Shown here: piece by piece, positions 38,901-52,650 of the stretch
Numbering within the stretch: the stretch's first letter is position 1
Layout of the letters: each line of letters begins with the position of its first letter
From: Bugula neritina
Lineage: Eukaryota > Bryozoa > Gymnolaemata > Cheilostomatida > Bugulidae
DNA: 64,000 nucleotides
NCBI GenBank assembly: GCA_964035545.1
Contig: OZ037766.1
Coordinates: 18,503,581-18,567,580, forward strand
Reading direction: 5' to 3'
Translations under genes and position numbers: made by a program
The notes under the pieces: generated by a model
Database searches by the model: none
The model's input: only the letters and a program-made list of their open reading frames with translations
Told to the model about the DNA's origin: nothing

Positions 38901-41900
38901 ATATTTCAGTATGTTGCAGTATATTTCAGCGTGTTTGAGTATATTTCAGTATGACACAGTGCATTTCCAGATATTACGCTATACTTCAGTGAGTTTTAGT
39001 GTCTTTCAGTATGTTGCAGTATATTTCGATATTTTGCAACATATTTCAATACGTTGCAATGTATTTCAATATGTTACAGTGTATTTCAGTATGTTGCAGT
39101 ATGTTGCAATGTATTTCAGTATGTTACAGTGTATTTCAGTAGGTTTCAGTATCTTGCAGTATATTTCAGCATGTTGCAGTATATTTCAGGATGTTGCAGT
39201 ATATTTCAGTATGTTACATTGTTTTGCAGTATTTTGCAGTATATTTCAGTGTGTTACAGTATATTTCATTATGTTGCAGTATGTTGCAGTATATTTCAGT
39301 AGTTTGCAACATATTTCACTAGGTTACCATATATTTCGGTATGTTGCAGCATATTGCAAGGTGTTGCAGTGTATTTCAATATGTTACAGTGTATTTCAGT
39401 ATGTTGCAGTATGTTCCATTATGCTGCAGTGTATTTCTGTATGTTACAGTGTATTTCAGTATGTTGCAGTACATTTCAGTATGTTACAGTATATTTCAGT
39501 ATGTTGCAGTATATTTCAGTGGGTTATAGCATATTTCAGTATGATACAGCGTATTTCGGTATGTTACAGTGTACGTCAGTATGTTGCAGTATTTTGCAAT
39601 ATATTTCAGTATGTTACAGTGTATTTCAGTATGTTGCAGTATATTTCAGTATGTTACAATAAATTTCAGTATGTTACAGTACATTTCCGTAAGTTACACT
39701 ATACTTCAGGTAGTTGTAGTATATTTCAGTAGCTTGCAGTATATCTCAGTATGTTACAGCATATTTCATTGTGTTGCAGTGTATTTCAATATGTTACAGT
39801 GTATTTCAGTATGTTGCAATATGTTGCAGTATGCTGCAGTATGTTGCAGTGTATTTCTGTATTTTACAGTGTATTTCAGTATGTTGCAGTATATTTCAGT
39901 ATGTTACAATAAATTTCAGTATGTTACAGTACATTTCCGTAAGTTACACTATACTTCAGGTAGTTGTAGTATATTTCAGTAGCTTGCAGTATATCTCAGT
40001 ATGTTACAGCATATTTCATTGTGTTGCAGTGTATTTCAATATGTTACAGTGTATTTCAGTATGTTGCAGTATGTTGCAGTATGCTGCAGTATGTTGCAGT
40101 GTATTTCTGTATTTTACAGTGTATTTCAGTATGTTGCAGTATATTTCAGCATGTTACAGTTTATTTCAGTATGTTGCAGTATATTTCAGTGGGTTATAGT
40201 ATATTTCAGTATGATACAGTGTATTTCGGTATGTTACAGTGTATGTCAGTATGTTGCAGCATTTTCCAATGTATTTCAGTATGTTACAGTGTATTTCAGT
40301 ATGTTTCAGTATAATTCAGTATGTTACAATAAATTTCACTATGTTACAGTAGATTTCCGTAAATTACACTATACTTCAGTGAGTTGTAGTATATTTCAGT
40401 ATCTTGCAGTATGTCTCAGTATGTTACAGTATATTTCAGTATCTTACAGTACATTTCCGTAGATTACACTACACTTCAGTGAGTTGTAGTATATTTCAGT
40501 ATCTTGCAGTATATCTCAGTATGTTACAGTATATTTCAGTATGTTACAGTATATTTCAGTGTGTTACAGTAAATTTCAGTATGTTACAGTGCATTTGCAG
40601 ATATTACACTATACTTTAGTGAGTTTTAGTGTCTTTCAGTATCTTGCAGTATATTTCAGTATGTTGCAATATTTTGCAATATATTTTAGTATGGTACAGT
40701 GTATTTCAGTACGTTGCAGTATATTTCAGTATGATACAATAAATTTCAGTGTGTTACAGTACATTTCTGCAAATTACAGTATACTTCAGTGAGTTGTAGT
40801 ATATTTCAGTATCTTGCAGTATATCTCAGTATGTTACAGTTGATTTCAGTATGTTCCAGTATATTTCAGCGTGTTTCAGTATATTTCAGTATGCCACAGT
40901 GCATTTTCAGATTTTTCACTATACTTCAGTGAGTTTTAGTGTCTTTCAGTGTGTTGCAGTATATTTCGGTATCTTGCAACTTATTTCAATGTGTTGCAAT
41001 GTAATTCAATATGTTACAGTGTATTTCAGTATGTTGCAGTATGTTGCAGTGTATTTCAGTATGTTACAGTGTATTTCAGTAGGTTTCAGTATCTTGCAGT
41101 ATATCTCAGTGTGTTGCAGTATATTTCAGTGGGTTACAGTATATTCCAGTATGTTCCAGTATGTTGCAGTCTATTTCAGGATGTTGCAGTGTATTTCATT
41201 ATGTTACAGTGTATTTCAGTGGTTTGCAACATATTTCAGTAGGTTACCATGTATTTCGGTATGTTGCAGCATATTTCAATGTGTTGCAGTGTATTTCAAT
41301 ATGTTACAGTGTATTTCAGTATGTTGCAGTATGTTGCAGTGTATTTCTGTATGTTACGGTGTAGTTCAGTATGTTGCAGTATATTTCAGTGTGTTACAGT
41401 ATATTTCATTATGTTGCAGTATGTTGCAGTATATTTCAGTAGTTTGCAACATATTTCAGTAGGTTACCATATATTTCGGTATGTTGCAGCATATTTCAAG
41501 GTGTTGCAGTGTATTTCAATATGTTACAGTGTATTTCAGTATGTTGCAGTATGTTCCATTATGCTGCAGTGTATTTCTGTATGTTACAGTGTATTTCAGT
41601 ATGTTGCAGTACATTTCAGTATGTTACAGTATATTTCAGTATGTTGCAGTATATTTCAGTGGGTTATAGCATATTTCAGTATGATACAGCGTATTTCAGT
41701 ATGTTACAGTGTACTTCAGTGTGTTGCAGTATTTTGCAATATATTTCAGTATGTTACAGTGTATTTCAGTATGTTGCAGTATATTTCAGTATGTTACAAT
41801 AAATTTCAGTATGTTAGAGTACATTTCCGTAAGTTACACTATACTTCAGGTAGTTGTTGTATATTTCAGTATCTTGCAGTATATCTCAGTAAGTTACAGC

Positions 41901-42880
41901 ATATTTCATTGTGTTGCAGTGTATTTCAATATGTTACAGTGTATTTCAGTATGTTGCAGCATGTTGCAGTATGCTGCAGTATGTTGCAGTGTATTTCTGT
42001 ATTTTACAGTGTATTTCAGTATGTTGCAGTATATTTCAGCATGTTACAGTATATTTCAGTATGTTGCAGTATATTTCAGTGGGTTATAGTATATTTCAGT
42101 ATGATACAGCGTATTTCGGTATGTTACAGTGTATGTCAGTATGTTGCAGTATTTTGCAATGCGTTTCAGTATGTTACAGTGTATTTCAGTATGTTGCAGT
42201 ATATTTCAGTATTTTACAATAAATTTCAGTATATTACAGTACATTTCCGTAAATTACACTATACTTCAGTGAGTTGTAGTATATTTCAGTATCATGCAGT
42301 ATATCTCAGTATGTTACAGTATATTTCAGTATGTTACAGTATGTTTCAGTGTGTTACAGTATGTTGCAGTGTGTTACAGTATGTTGCAGTATATTTCAGT
42401 AGTTTGCAACATATTTCAGTAGGTTACCATATATTTCGGTATGTTGCAGCATATTTCAATGTGTTGCAGTGTATTTCAATATGTTACAGTGTATTTCAGT
42501 ATGTTGCAGTATGTTGCAGTATGATGCAGCATGTTGCAGTGTGTTTCTGTATGTTACAGTGTAATTCAGAATGTTGCAGTATATTTCAGTATGTTACAGT
42601 ATGTTTCAGTATGTTGCAGTATATTTCAGTGGGTTATAGTATATTCCAGTATGATACAGCGTATTTCAGTATGTTACAGTGTATTTCAGTATGTTGCAGT
42701 ATTTTGCAATATATTTTAGTATGTTACAGTGTATTCCAGTACGTTGCAGTATATTTCAGTATGATACAATAAATTTCAGTGTGTTACAGTACATTTCTGC
42801 AAATTACACTATGCTTCAGTGAGTTGTAGTATATTCCAGTATCTTGCAGTATATCTCAGTATGTTACAGTTTATTTCAGT
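38901..42880 (+). repeat. Mosaic section of the array
   Basis: Segments of different higher-order types are joined here: 38,911-39,300 resembles the 11,771 type, 40,541-41,380 resembles the 36,300 type, and after 41,390 the 39,250 type resumes. All joins keep the decamer phase. A 20-bp doublet (GTGTTACAGT ATGTTGCAGT twice) lies at 42,351-42,390. Confidence 0.65.
39651..40150 (+). repeat. Local 250-bp tandem duplication
   Basis: 39651-39900 repeats at 39901-40150. Both copies carry the otherwise rare decamer AGCTTGCAGT (39,731 and 39,981), followed by the same series of markers. A difference is ATGTTGCAAT at 39,811 against ATGTTGCAGT at 40,061. Confidence 0.82.
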
Positions 42881-45800
42881 ATGTTCCAGTATATTTCAGC
42901 GTGTTTGAGTATATTTCAGTATGCCACAGTGCATTTTCAGATTATTCACTATACTTCAGTGAGTTTTAGTGTCTTTCAGTATGTTGCAGTATATTTCGGT
43001 ATCTTGCAACTTATTTCAATGTGTTGCAATGTAATTCAATATGTTACAGTGTATTTCAGTATGTTACAGTGTATTTCCGTAAATTACACTATACTTCAGT
43101 GAGTTGTAGTATATTTCAGTATCATGCAGTATATCTCAATATGTTACAGTATATTTCAGTATGTTACAGTATGTTTCAGTGTGTTACAGTATGTTGCAGT
43201 ATATTTCAGTAGTTTGCAACATATTTCAGTAGGTTACCATATATTTCGGTATGTTGCAGCATATTTCAATGTGTTGCAGTGTATTTCAATATTTTACAGT
43301 GTATTTCAGTATGTTGCAGTATGTTGTAATGTATTTCAGTATGTTACAGTGTATTTCAGTATCTTACAGTACATTTCCGTAAATTACACTACACTTCAGT
43401 GAGTTGTAGTATATTTCAGTATCTTGCAGTATATCTCAGTATGTTACAGTATATTTCAGTATGTTACAGTATATCTCAGTGTGTTACAGTAAATTTCAGT
43501 ATGTTACAGTGCATTTGCAGATATTACACTATACTTTAGTGAGTTTTAGTGTCTTTCAGTATCTTGCAGTATGTTTCAGTATGTTGCAATATTTTGCAAT
43601 ATATTTTTGTATGTTACAGTGTATTTCAGTACGTTGCAGTATATTTCAGTATGATACAATAAATTTCAGTGTGTTACAGTACATTTCTGCAAATTACACT
43701 ATACTTCAGGGAGTTGTAGTATATTTCAGTATCTTGCAGTATATCTCAGTATGTTACAGTTGATTTCAGTATGTTCCAGTATATTTCAGCGTGTTTCAGT
43801 ATATTTCAGTATGCCACAGTGCATTTTCAGATTTTTCACTATACTTCAGTGAGCTTTAGTGTCTTTCAATATGTTGCAGTATATTTCGGTATCTTGCAAC
43901 TTATTTCAATGTGTTGCAATGTAATTCAATATGTTACAGTGTATTTCAGTATGCTACAGTGTATTTCAGTATGTTGCAGTATTTTGCAATATATATCAGT
44001 ATGTTACAGTGTATTTCAGTATGTTGCAGTATATTTCAGTATGTTACAATAAATTTCAGTATGTTACAGTATATTTCCGTTAATTACACTATACTTCAGT
44101 GAGTTGTAGTATATTTCAGTATCTTGCAGTATATCTCAGTATGTTACAGTATATTTCAGTATGTTACAGTATATTTCAGTTTGTTACAGTAAATTTCAGT
44201 ATGTTACAGTGCATTTGCAGATATTACACTATACTTCAGTGAGTTTTAGTGTCTTTCATTATGTTGCAGTATATTTCAGTATGTTGCAGTATTTTGCAAT
44301 ACATTTTATTATGTTACAGTGTATTTCAGTATGTTGCAGTATATTTCAGTTTGATACAATAAATTTCAGTATGTTACAGTACATTTCCGTAAATTACACT
44401 ATACTTCAGTGAGTTGTAGTATATTTCAGTATCTTGCAGTATATCTCAGTATGTTACAGTATATTTCAGTATGTTGCAGTATATTTCAGCGTGTTTGAGT
44501 ATATTTCAGTATGACACAGTGCATTTCCAGATATTACGCTATACTTCAGTGAGTTTTAGTGTCTTTCAGTATGTTGCAGTATATTTCGGTATTTTGCAAC
44601 ATATTTCAATATGTTGCAATGTATTTCAATATGTTACAGTGTATTTCAGTATGTTGCAGTATGTTGCAATGTATTTCAGTATGTTACAGTGTATTTCAGT
44701 AGGTTTCAGTATCTTGCAGTATATTTCAGCATGTTGCAGTATATTTCAGGATGTTGCAGTACATTTCAGTATGTTACAGTGTTTTGCAGTATTTTGCAGT
44801 ATATTTCAGTGTGTTACAGTATATTTCATTATGTTGCAGTATGTTGCAGTATATTTCAGTAGTTTGCAACATATTTCAGTAGGTTACCATATATTTCGGT
44901 ATGTTGCAGCATATTTCAAGGTGTTGCAGTGTATTTCAATATGTTACAGTGTATTTCAGTATGTTGCAGTATGTTCCATTATGCTGCAGTGTATTTCTGT
45001 ATGTTACAGTGTATTTCAGTATGTTGCAGTACATTTCAGTATGTTACAGTATATTTCAGTATGTTGCAGTATATTTCAGTGGGTTATAGCATATTTCAGT
45101 ATGATACAGCGTATTTCAGTATGTTACAGTGTACTTCAGTATGTTGCAGTATTTTGCAATATATTTCAGTATGTTACAGTGTATTTCAGTATGTTGCAGT
45201 ATATTTCAGTATGTTACAATGAATTTCAGTATGTTACAGTACATTTCCGTAAGTTACACTATACTTCAGTGAGTTGTAGTATATTTCAGTATCATGCAGT
45301 ATATCTCAGTATGTTACAGTATATTTCAGTATGTTACAGTATGTTTCAGTGTGTTACAGTATGTTGCAGTATATTTCAGTAGTTTGCAACATATTTCAGT
45401 AGGTTACCATATATTTCGGTATGTTGCAGCATATTTCAATGTGTTGCAGTGTATTTCAATATGTTACAGTGTATTTCAGTATGTTGCAGTATGTTGCAGT
45501 ATGATGCAGCATGTTGCAGTGTATTTCTGTATGTTACAGTGCAATTCAGAATGTTGCAGTATATTTCAGTATGTTACAGTATATTTCAGTATGTTGCAGT
45601 ATATTTCAGTGGGTTATAGCATATTTCAGTATGATACAGCGTATTTCAGTATGTTACAGTGTACTTCAGTATGTTGCAGTATTTTGCAATATATTTCAGT
45701 ATGTTACAGTGTATTTCAGTATGTTGCAGTATATTTCAGTATGTTACAATGAATTTCAGTATGTTACAGTACATTTCCGTAAGTTACACTATACTTCAGT

Positions 45801-46390
45801 GAGTTGTAGTATATTTCAGTATCATGCAGTATATCTCAGTATGTTACAGTATATTTCAGTATGTTACAGTATGTTTCAGTGTGTTACAGTATGTTGCAGT
45901 ATATTTCAGTAGTTTGCAACATATTTCAGTAGGTTACCATATATTTCGGTATGTTGCAGCATATTTCAATGTGTTGCAGTGTATTTCAATATGTTACAGT
46001 GTATTTCAGTATGTTGCAGTATGTTGCAGTATGATGCAGCATGTTGCAGTGTATTTCTGTATGTTACAGTGCAATTCAGAATGTTGCAGTATATTTCAGT
46101 ATGTTACAGTATGTTTCAGTATGTTGCAGTATATTTCAGTGGGTTATAGTATATTTCAGTATGATACAGCGTATTTCAGTATGTTACAGTGTATTTCAGT
46201 ATGTTGCAGTATTTTGCAATATATTTTAGTATGTTACAGTGTATTCCAGTACGTTGCAGTATATTTCAGTATGATACAATAAATTTCAGTGTGTTACAGT
46301 ACATTTCTGCAAATTACACTATGCTTCAGTGAGTTGTAGTATATTCCAGTATCTTGCAGTATATCTCAGTATGTTACAGTTTATTTCAGT
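42881..46390 (+). repeat. 3-kb-class higher-order unit, copy 1 (3,510 bp)
   Basis: The decamer order matches 46391-49370. The extra 530 bp is exactly the internal duplication at 45041-46100. The unit begins at ATGTTCCAGT ATATTTCAGC. Confidence 0.85.
45041..46100 (+). repeat. 530-bp tandem duplication
   Basis: 45041-45570 is repeated at 45571-46100. Both include the private decamer GCAATTCAGA (45,541 and 46,071). The next unit at 46391-49370 has this segment once and is 530 bp shorter, which gives the single-copy ancestral state. Confidence 0.85.
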
Positions 46391-49370
46391 ATGTTCCAGT
46401 ATATTTCAGCGTGTTTCAGTATATTTCAGTATGCCACAGTGCATTTTCAGATTATTCACTATACTTCAGTGAGTTTTAGTGTCTTTCAGTATGTTGCAGT
46501 ATATTTCGGTATCTTGCAACTTATTTCAATGTGTTGCAATGTAATTCAATATGTTACAGTGTATTTCAGTATGTTACAGTGTATTTCCGTAAATTACACT
46601 ATACTTCAGTGAGTTGTAGTATATTTCAGTATCATGCAGTATATCTCAATATGTTACAGTATATTTCAGTATGTTACAGTATGTTTCAGTGTGTTACAGT
46701 ATGTTGCAGTATATTTCAGTAGTTTGCAACATATTTCAGTAGGTTACCATATATTTCGGTATGTTGCAGCATATTTCAATGTGTTGCAGTGTATTTCAAT
46801 ATTTTACAGTGTATTTCAGTATGTTGCAGTATGTTGCAATGTATTTCAGTATGTTACAGTGTATTTCAGTATCTTACAGTACATTTCCGTAAATTACACT
46901 ACACTTCAGTGAGTTGTAGTATATTTCAGTATCTTGCAGTATATCTCAGTATGTTACAGTATATTTCAGTATGTTACAGTATATCTCAGTGTGTTACAGT
47001 AAATTTCAGTATGTTACAGTGCATTTGCAGATATTACACTATACTTTAGTGAGTTTTAGTGTCTTTCAGTATCTTGCAGTATGTTTCAGTATGTTGCAAT
47101 ATTTTGCAATATATTTTTGTATGTTACAGTGTATTTCAGTACGTTGCAGTATATTTCAGTATGATACAATAAATTTCAGTGTGTTACAGTACATTTCTGC
47201 AAATTACACTATACTTCAGTGAGTTGTAGTATATTTCAGTATCTTGCAGTATATCTCAGTATGTTACAGTTGATTTCAGTATGTTCCAGTATATTTCAGC
47301 GTGTTTCAGTATATTTCAGTATGCCACAGTGCATTTTCAGATTTTTCACTATACTTCAGTGAGTTTTAGTGTCTTTCAGTATGTTGCAGTATATTTCGGT
47401 ATCTTGCAACTTATTTCAATGTGTTGCAATGTAATTCAATATGTTACAGTGTATTTCAGTATGCTACAGTGTATTTCAGTATGTTGCAGTATTTTGCAAT
47501 ATATATCAGTATGTTACAGTGTATTTCAGTATGTTGCAGTATATTTCAGTATGTTACAATAAATTTCAGTATGTTACAGTATATTTCCGTAAATTACACT
47601 ATACTTCAGTGAGTTGTAGTATATTTCAGTATCTTGCAGTATATCTCAGTATGTTACAGTATATTTCAGTATATTACAGTATATTTCAGTTTGTTACAGT
47701 AAGTTTCAGTATGTTACAGTGCATTTGCAGATATTACACTATACTTCAGTGAGTTTTAGTGTCTTTCATTATGTTGCAGTATATTTCAGTATGTTGCAGT
47801 ATTTTGCAATACATTTTATTATGTTACAGTGTATTTCAGTATGTTGCAGTATATTTCAGTTTGATACAATAAATTTCAGTATGTTACAGTACATTTCCGT
47901 AAATTACACTATACTTCAGTGAGTTGTAGTATATTTCAGTATCTTGCAGTATATCTCAGTATGTTACAGTATATTTCAGTATGTTGCAGTATATTTCAGC
48001 GTGTTTGAGTATATTTCAGTATGACACAGTGCATTTCCAGATATTACGCTATACTTCAGTGAGTTTTAGTGTCTTTCAGTATGTTGCAGTATATTTCGGT
48101 ATTTTGCAACATATTTCAATATGTTGCAATGTATTTCAATATGTTACAGTGTATTTCAGTATGTTGCAGTATGTTGCAATGTATTTCAGTATGTTACAGT
48201 GTATTTCAGTAGGTTTCAGTATCTTGCAGTATATTTCAGCATGTTGCAGTATATTTCAGGATGTTGCAGTACATTTCAGTATGTTACAGTGTTTTGCAGT
48301 ATTTTGCAGTATATTTCAGTGTGTTACAGTATATTTCATTATGTTGCAGTATGTTGCAGTATATTTCAGTAGTTTGCAACATATTTCAGTAGGTTACCAT
48401 ATATTTCGGTATGTTGCAGCATATTTCAAGGTGTTGCAGTGTATTTCAATATGTTACAGTGTATTTCAGTATGTTGCAGTATGTTCCATTATGCTGCAGT
48501 GTATTTCTGTATGTTACAGTGTATTTCAGTATGTTGCAGTACATTTCAGTATGTTACAGTATATTTCAGTATGTTGCAGTATATTTCAGTGGGTTATAGC
48601 ATATTTCAGTATGATACAGCGTATTTCAGTATGTTACAGTGTACTTCAGTATGTTGCAGTATTTTGCAATATATTTCAGTATGTTACAGTGTATTTCAGT
48701 ATGTTGCAGTATATTTCAGTATGTTACAATGAATTTCAGTATGTTACAGTACATTTCCGTAAGTTACACTATACTTCAGTGAGTTGTAGTATATTTCAGT
48801 ATCATGCAGTATATCTCAGTATGTTACAGTATATTTCAGTATGTTACAGTATGTTTCAGTGTGTTACAGTATGTTGCAGTATATTTCAGTAGTTTGCAAC
48901 ATATTTCAGTAGGTTACCATATATTTCGGTATGTTGCAGCATATTTCAATGTGTTGCAGTGTATTTCAATATGTTACAGTGTATTTCAGTATGTTGCAGT
49001 ATGTTGCAGTATGTTGCAGCATGTTGCAGTGTATTTCTGTATGTTACAGTGTAATTCAGAATGTTGCAGTATATTTCAGTATGTTACAGTATGTTTCAGT
49101 ATGTTGCAGTATATTTCAGTGGGTTATAGTATATTTCAGTATGATACAGCGTATTTCAGTATGTTACAGTGTATTTCAGTATGTTGCAGTATTTTGCAAT
49201 ATATTTTAGTATGTTACAGTGTATTCCAGTACGTTGCAGTATATTTCAGTATGATACAATAAATTTCAGTGTGTTACAGTACATTTCTGCAAATTACACT
49301 ATGCTTCAGTGAGTTGTAGTATATTCCAGTATCTTGCAGTATATCTCAGTATGTTACAGTTTATTTCAGT
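46391..49370 (+). repeat. 3-kb-class higher-order unit, copy 2 (2,980 bp)
   Basis: Single-copy form of the 42881-46390 unit, repeated at an offset of 2,980 bp by the following unit. Small differences include ATATTACAGT at 47,671 and ATGTTGCAGC at 49,011, where other copies have ATGATGCAGC. Confidence 0.85.
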
Positions 49371-51750
49371 ATGTTCCAGTATATTTCAGCGTGTTTCAGT
49401 ATATTTCAGTATGCCACAGTGCATTTTCAGATTATTCACTATACTTCAGTGAGTTTTAGTGTCTTTCAGTATGTTGCAGTATATTTCGGTATCTTGCAAC
49501 TTATTTCAATGTGTTGCAATGTAATTCAATATGTTACAGTGTATTTCAGTATGTTACAGTGTATTTCCGTAAATTACACTATACTTCAGTGAGTTGTAGT
49601 ATATTTCAGTATCATGCAGTATATCTCAATATGTTACAGTATATTTCAGTATGTTACAGTATGTTTCAGTGTGTTACAGTATGTTGCAGTATATTTCAGT
49701 AGTTTGCAACATATTTCAGTAGGTTACCATATATTTCGGTATGTTGCAGCATATTTCAATGTGTTGCAGTGTATTTCAATATTTTACAGTGTATTTCAGT
49801 ATGTTGCAGTATGTTGCAATGTATTTCAGTATGTTACAGTGTATTTCAGTATCTTACAGTACATTTCCGTAAATTACACTACACTTCAGTGAGTTGTAGT
49901 ATATTTCAGTATCTTGCAGTATATCTCAGTATGTTACAGTATATTTCAGTATGTTACAGTATATCTCAGTGTGTTACAGTAAATTTCAGTATGTTACAGT
50001 GCATTTGCAGATATTACACTATACTTTAGTGAGTTTTAGTGTCTTTCAGTATCTTGCAGTATGTTTCAGTATGTTGCAATATTTTGCAATATATTTTTGT
50101 ATGTTACAGTGTATTTCAGTACGTTGCAGTATATTTCAGTATGATACAATAAATTTCAGAGTGTTACAGTACATTTCTGCAAATTACACTATACTTCAGT
50201 GAGTTGTAGTATATTTCAGTATCTTGCAGTATATCTCAGTATGTTACAGTTGATTTCAGTATGTTCCAGTATATTTCAGCGTGTTTCAGTATATTTCAGT
50301 ATGCCACAGTGCATTTTCAGATTTTTCACTATACTTCAGTGAGTTTTAGCGTCTTTCAGTATGTTGCAGTATATTTCGGTATCTTGCAACTTATTTCAAT
50401 GTGTTGCAATGTAATTCAATATGTTACAGTGTATTTCAGTATGCTACAGTGTATTTCAGTATGTTGCAGTATTTTGCAATATATATCAGTATGTTACAGT
50501 GTATTTCAGTATGTTGCAGTATATTTCAGTATGTTACAATAAATTTCAGTATGTTACAGTATATTTCCGTAAATTACACTATACTTCAGTGAGTTGTAGT
50601 ATATTTCAGTATCTTGCAGTATATCTCAGTATGTTACAGTATATTTCAGTATGTTACAGTATATTTCAGTTTGTTACAGTAAGTTTCAGTATGTTACAGT
50701 GCATTTGCAGATATTACACTATACTTCAGTGAGTTATAGTGTCTTTCATTATGTTGCAGTATATTTCAGTATGTTGCAGTATTTTGCAATACATTTTATT
50801 ATGTTACAGTGTATTTCAGTATGTTGCAGTATATTTCAGTTTGATACAATAAATTTCAGTATGTTACAGTACATTTCCGTAAATTACACTATACTTCAGT
50901 GAGTTGTAGTATATTTCAGTATCTTGCAGTATATCTCAGTATGTTACAGTATATTTCAGTATGTTGCAGTATATTTCAGCGTGTTTGAGTATATTTCAGT
51001 ATGACACAGTGCATTTCCAGATATTACGCTATACTTCAGTGAGTTTTAGTGTCTTTCAGTATGTTGCAGTATATTTCGGTATTTTGCAACATATTTCAAT
51101 ATGTTGCAATGTATTTCAATATGTTACAGTGTATTTCAGTATGTTGCAGTATGTTGCAATGTATTTCAGTATGTTACAGTGTATTTCAGTAGGTTTCAGT
51201 ATCTTGCAGTATATTTCAGCATGTTGCAGTATATTTCAGGATGTTGCAGTATATTTCAGTATGTTACAGTGTTTTGCAGTATTTTGCAGTATATTTCAGT
51301 GTGTTACAGTATATTTCATTATGTTGCAGTATGTTGCAGTATATTTCAGTAGTTTGCAACATATTTCAGTAGGTTACCATATATTTCGGTATGTTGCAGC
51401 ATATTTCAAGGTGTTGCAGTGTATTTCAATATGTTACAGTGTATTTCAGTATGTTGCAGTATGTTCCATTATGCTGCAGTGTATTTCTGTATGTTACAGT
51501 GTATTTCAGTATGTTGCAGTACATTTCAGTATGTTACAGTATATTTCAGTATGTTGCAGTATATTTCAGTGGGTTATAGCATATTTCAGTATGATACAGC
51601 GTATTTCAGTATGTTACAGTGTACTTCAGTATGTTGCAGTATTTTGCAATATATTTCAGTATGTTACAGTGTATTTCAGTATGTTGCAGTATATTTCAGT
51701 ATGTTTCAATGAATTTCAGTATGTTACAGTACATTTCCGTAAGTTACACT
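49371..51750 (+). repeat. 3-kb-class higher-order unit, copy 3 (partial)
   Basis: Follows the previous unit at an offset of 2,980 bp to about 51,750. There it switches to the AAGTTACACT, ATACTTCAGG, TAGTTGTAGT order typical of the 7.8-14 kb units. The switch looks like an exchange between unit types. Confidence 0.78.
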
Positions 51751-52650
51751 ATACTTCAGGTAGTTGTAGTATATTTCAGTATCTTGCAGTATATCTCAGT
51801 ATGTTACAGCATATTTCATTGTGTTGCAGTGTATTTCAATATGTTACAGTGTATTTCAGTATGTTGCAGTATGTTGCAGTATGCTGCAGTATGTTGCAGT
51901 GTATTTCTGTATTTTACAGTGTATTTCAGTATGTTGCAGTATATTTCAGCATGTTACAGTATATTTCAGTATGTTGCAGTATATTTCAGTGGGTTATAGT
52001 ATATTTCAGTATGATACAGCGTATTTTGGTATGTTACAGTGTATGTCAGTATGTTGCAGTATTTTCCAATGTATTTCAGTATGTTACAGTGTATTTCAGT
52101 ATGTTGCAGTATAATTCAGTATGTTACAATAAATTTCAGTATGTTACAGTACATTTCCGTAAATTACACTATACTTCAGTGAGTTGTAGTATATTTCAGT
52201 ATCTTGCAGTATATCTCAGTATGTTACAGTATATTTCAGTATGTTACAGTATATTTGAGTGTGTTACAGTAAATTTCAGTATGTTACAGTGCATTTGCAG
52301 ATATTACACTATACTTTAGTGAGTTTTAGTGTCTTTCAGTATCTTGCAGTATATTTCAGTATGTTGCAATATTTTGCAATATATTTTAGTATGTTACAGT
52401 GTATTTCAGTACGTTGCAGTATATTTCAGTATGATACAATAAATTTCAGTGTGTTACAGTACATTTCTGCAAATTACACTATACTTCAGTGAGTTGTAGT
52501 ATATTTCAGTATCTTGCAGTATATCTCAGTATGTTACAGTTGATTTCAGTATGTTCCAGTATATTTCAGCGTGTTTCAGTATATTTCAGTATGCCACAGT
52601 GCATTTTCAGATTTTTCACTATACTTCAGTGAGTTTTAGTGTCTTTCAGT

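Noticed and set aside
41249-42772. A 507-codon plus-strand open frame (and more than a hundred shorter ones) encoding Tyr/Phe/Cys/Gln-rich 20-residue repeats.
   Set aside because: The consensus decamers contain no TAA, TAG or TGA at any offset, and 10 is not a multiple of 3, so all plus frames stay open until a marker decamer brings a stop. Long frames overlap in several frames at once, and the minus strand has regular stops. This is a composition effect, not a protein family.
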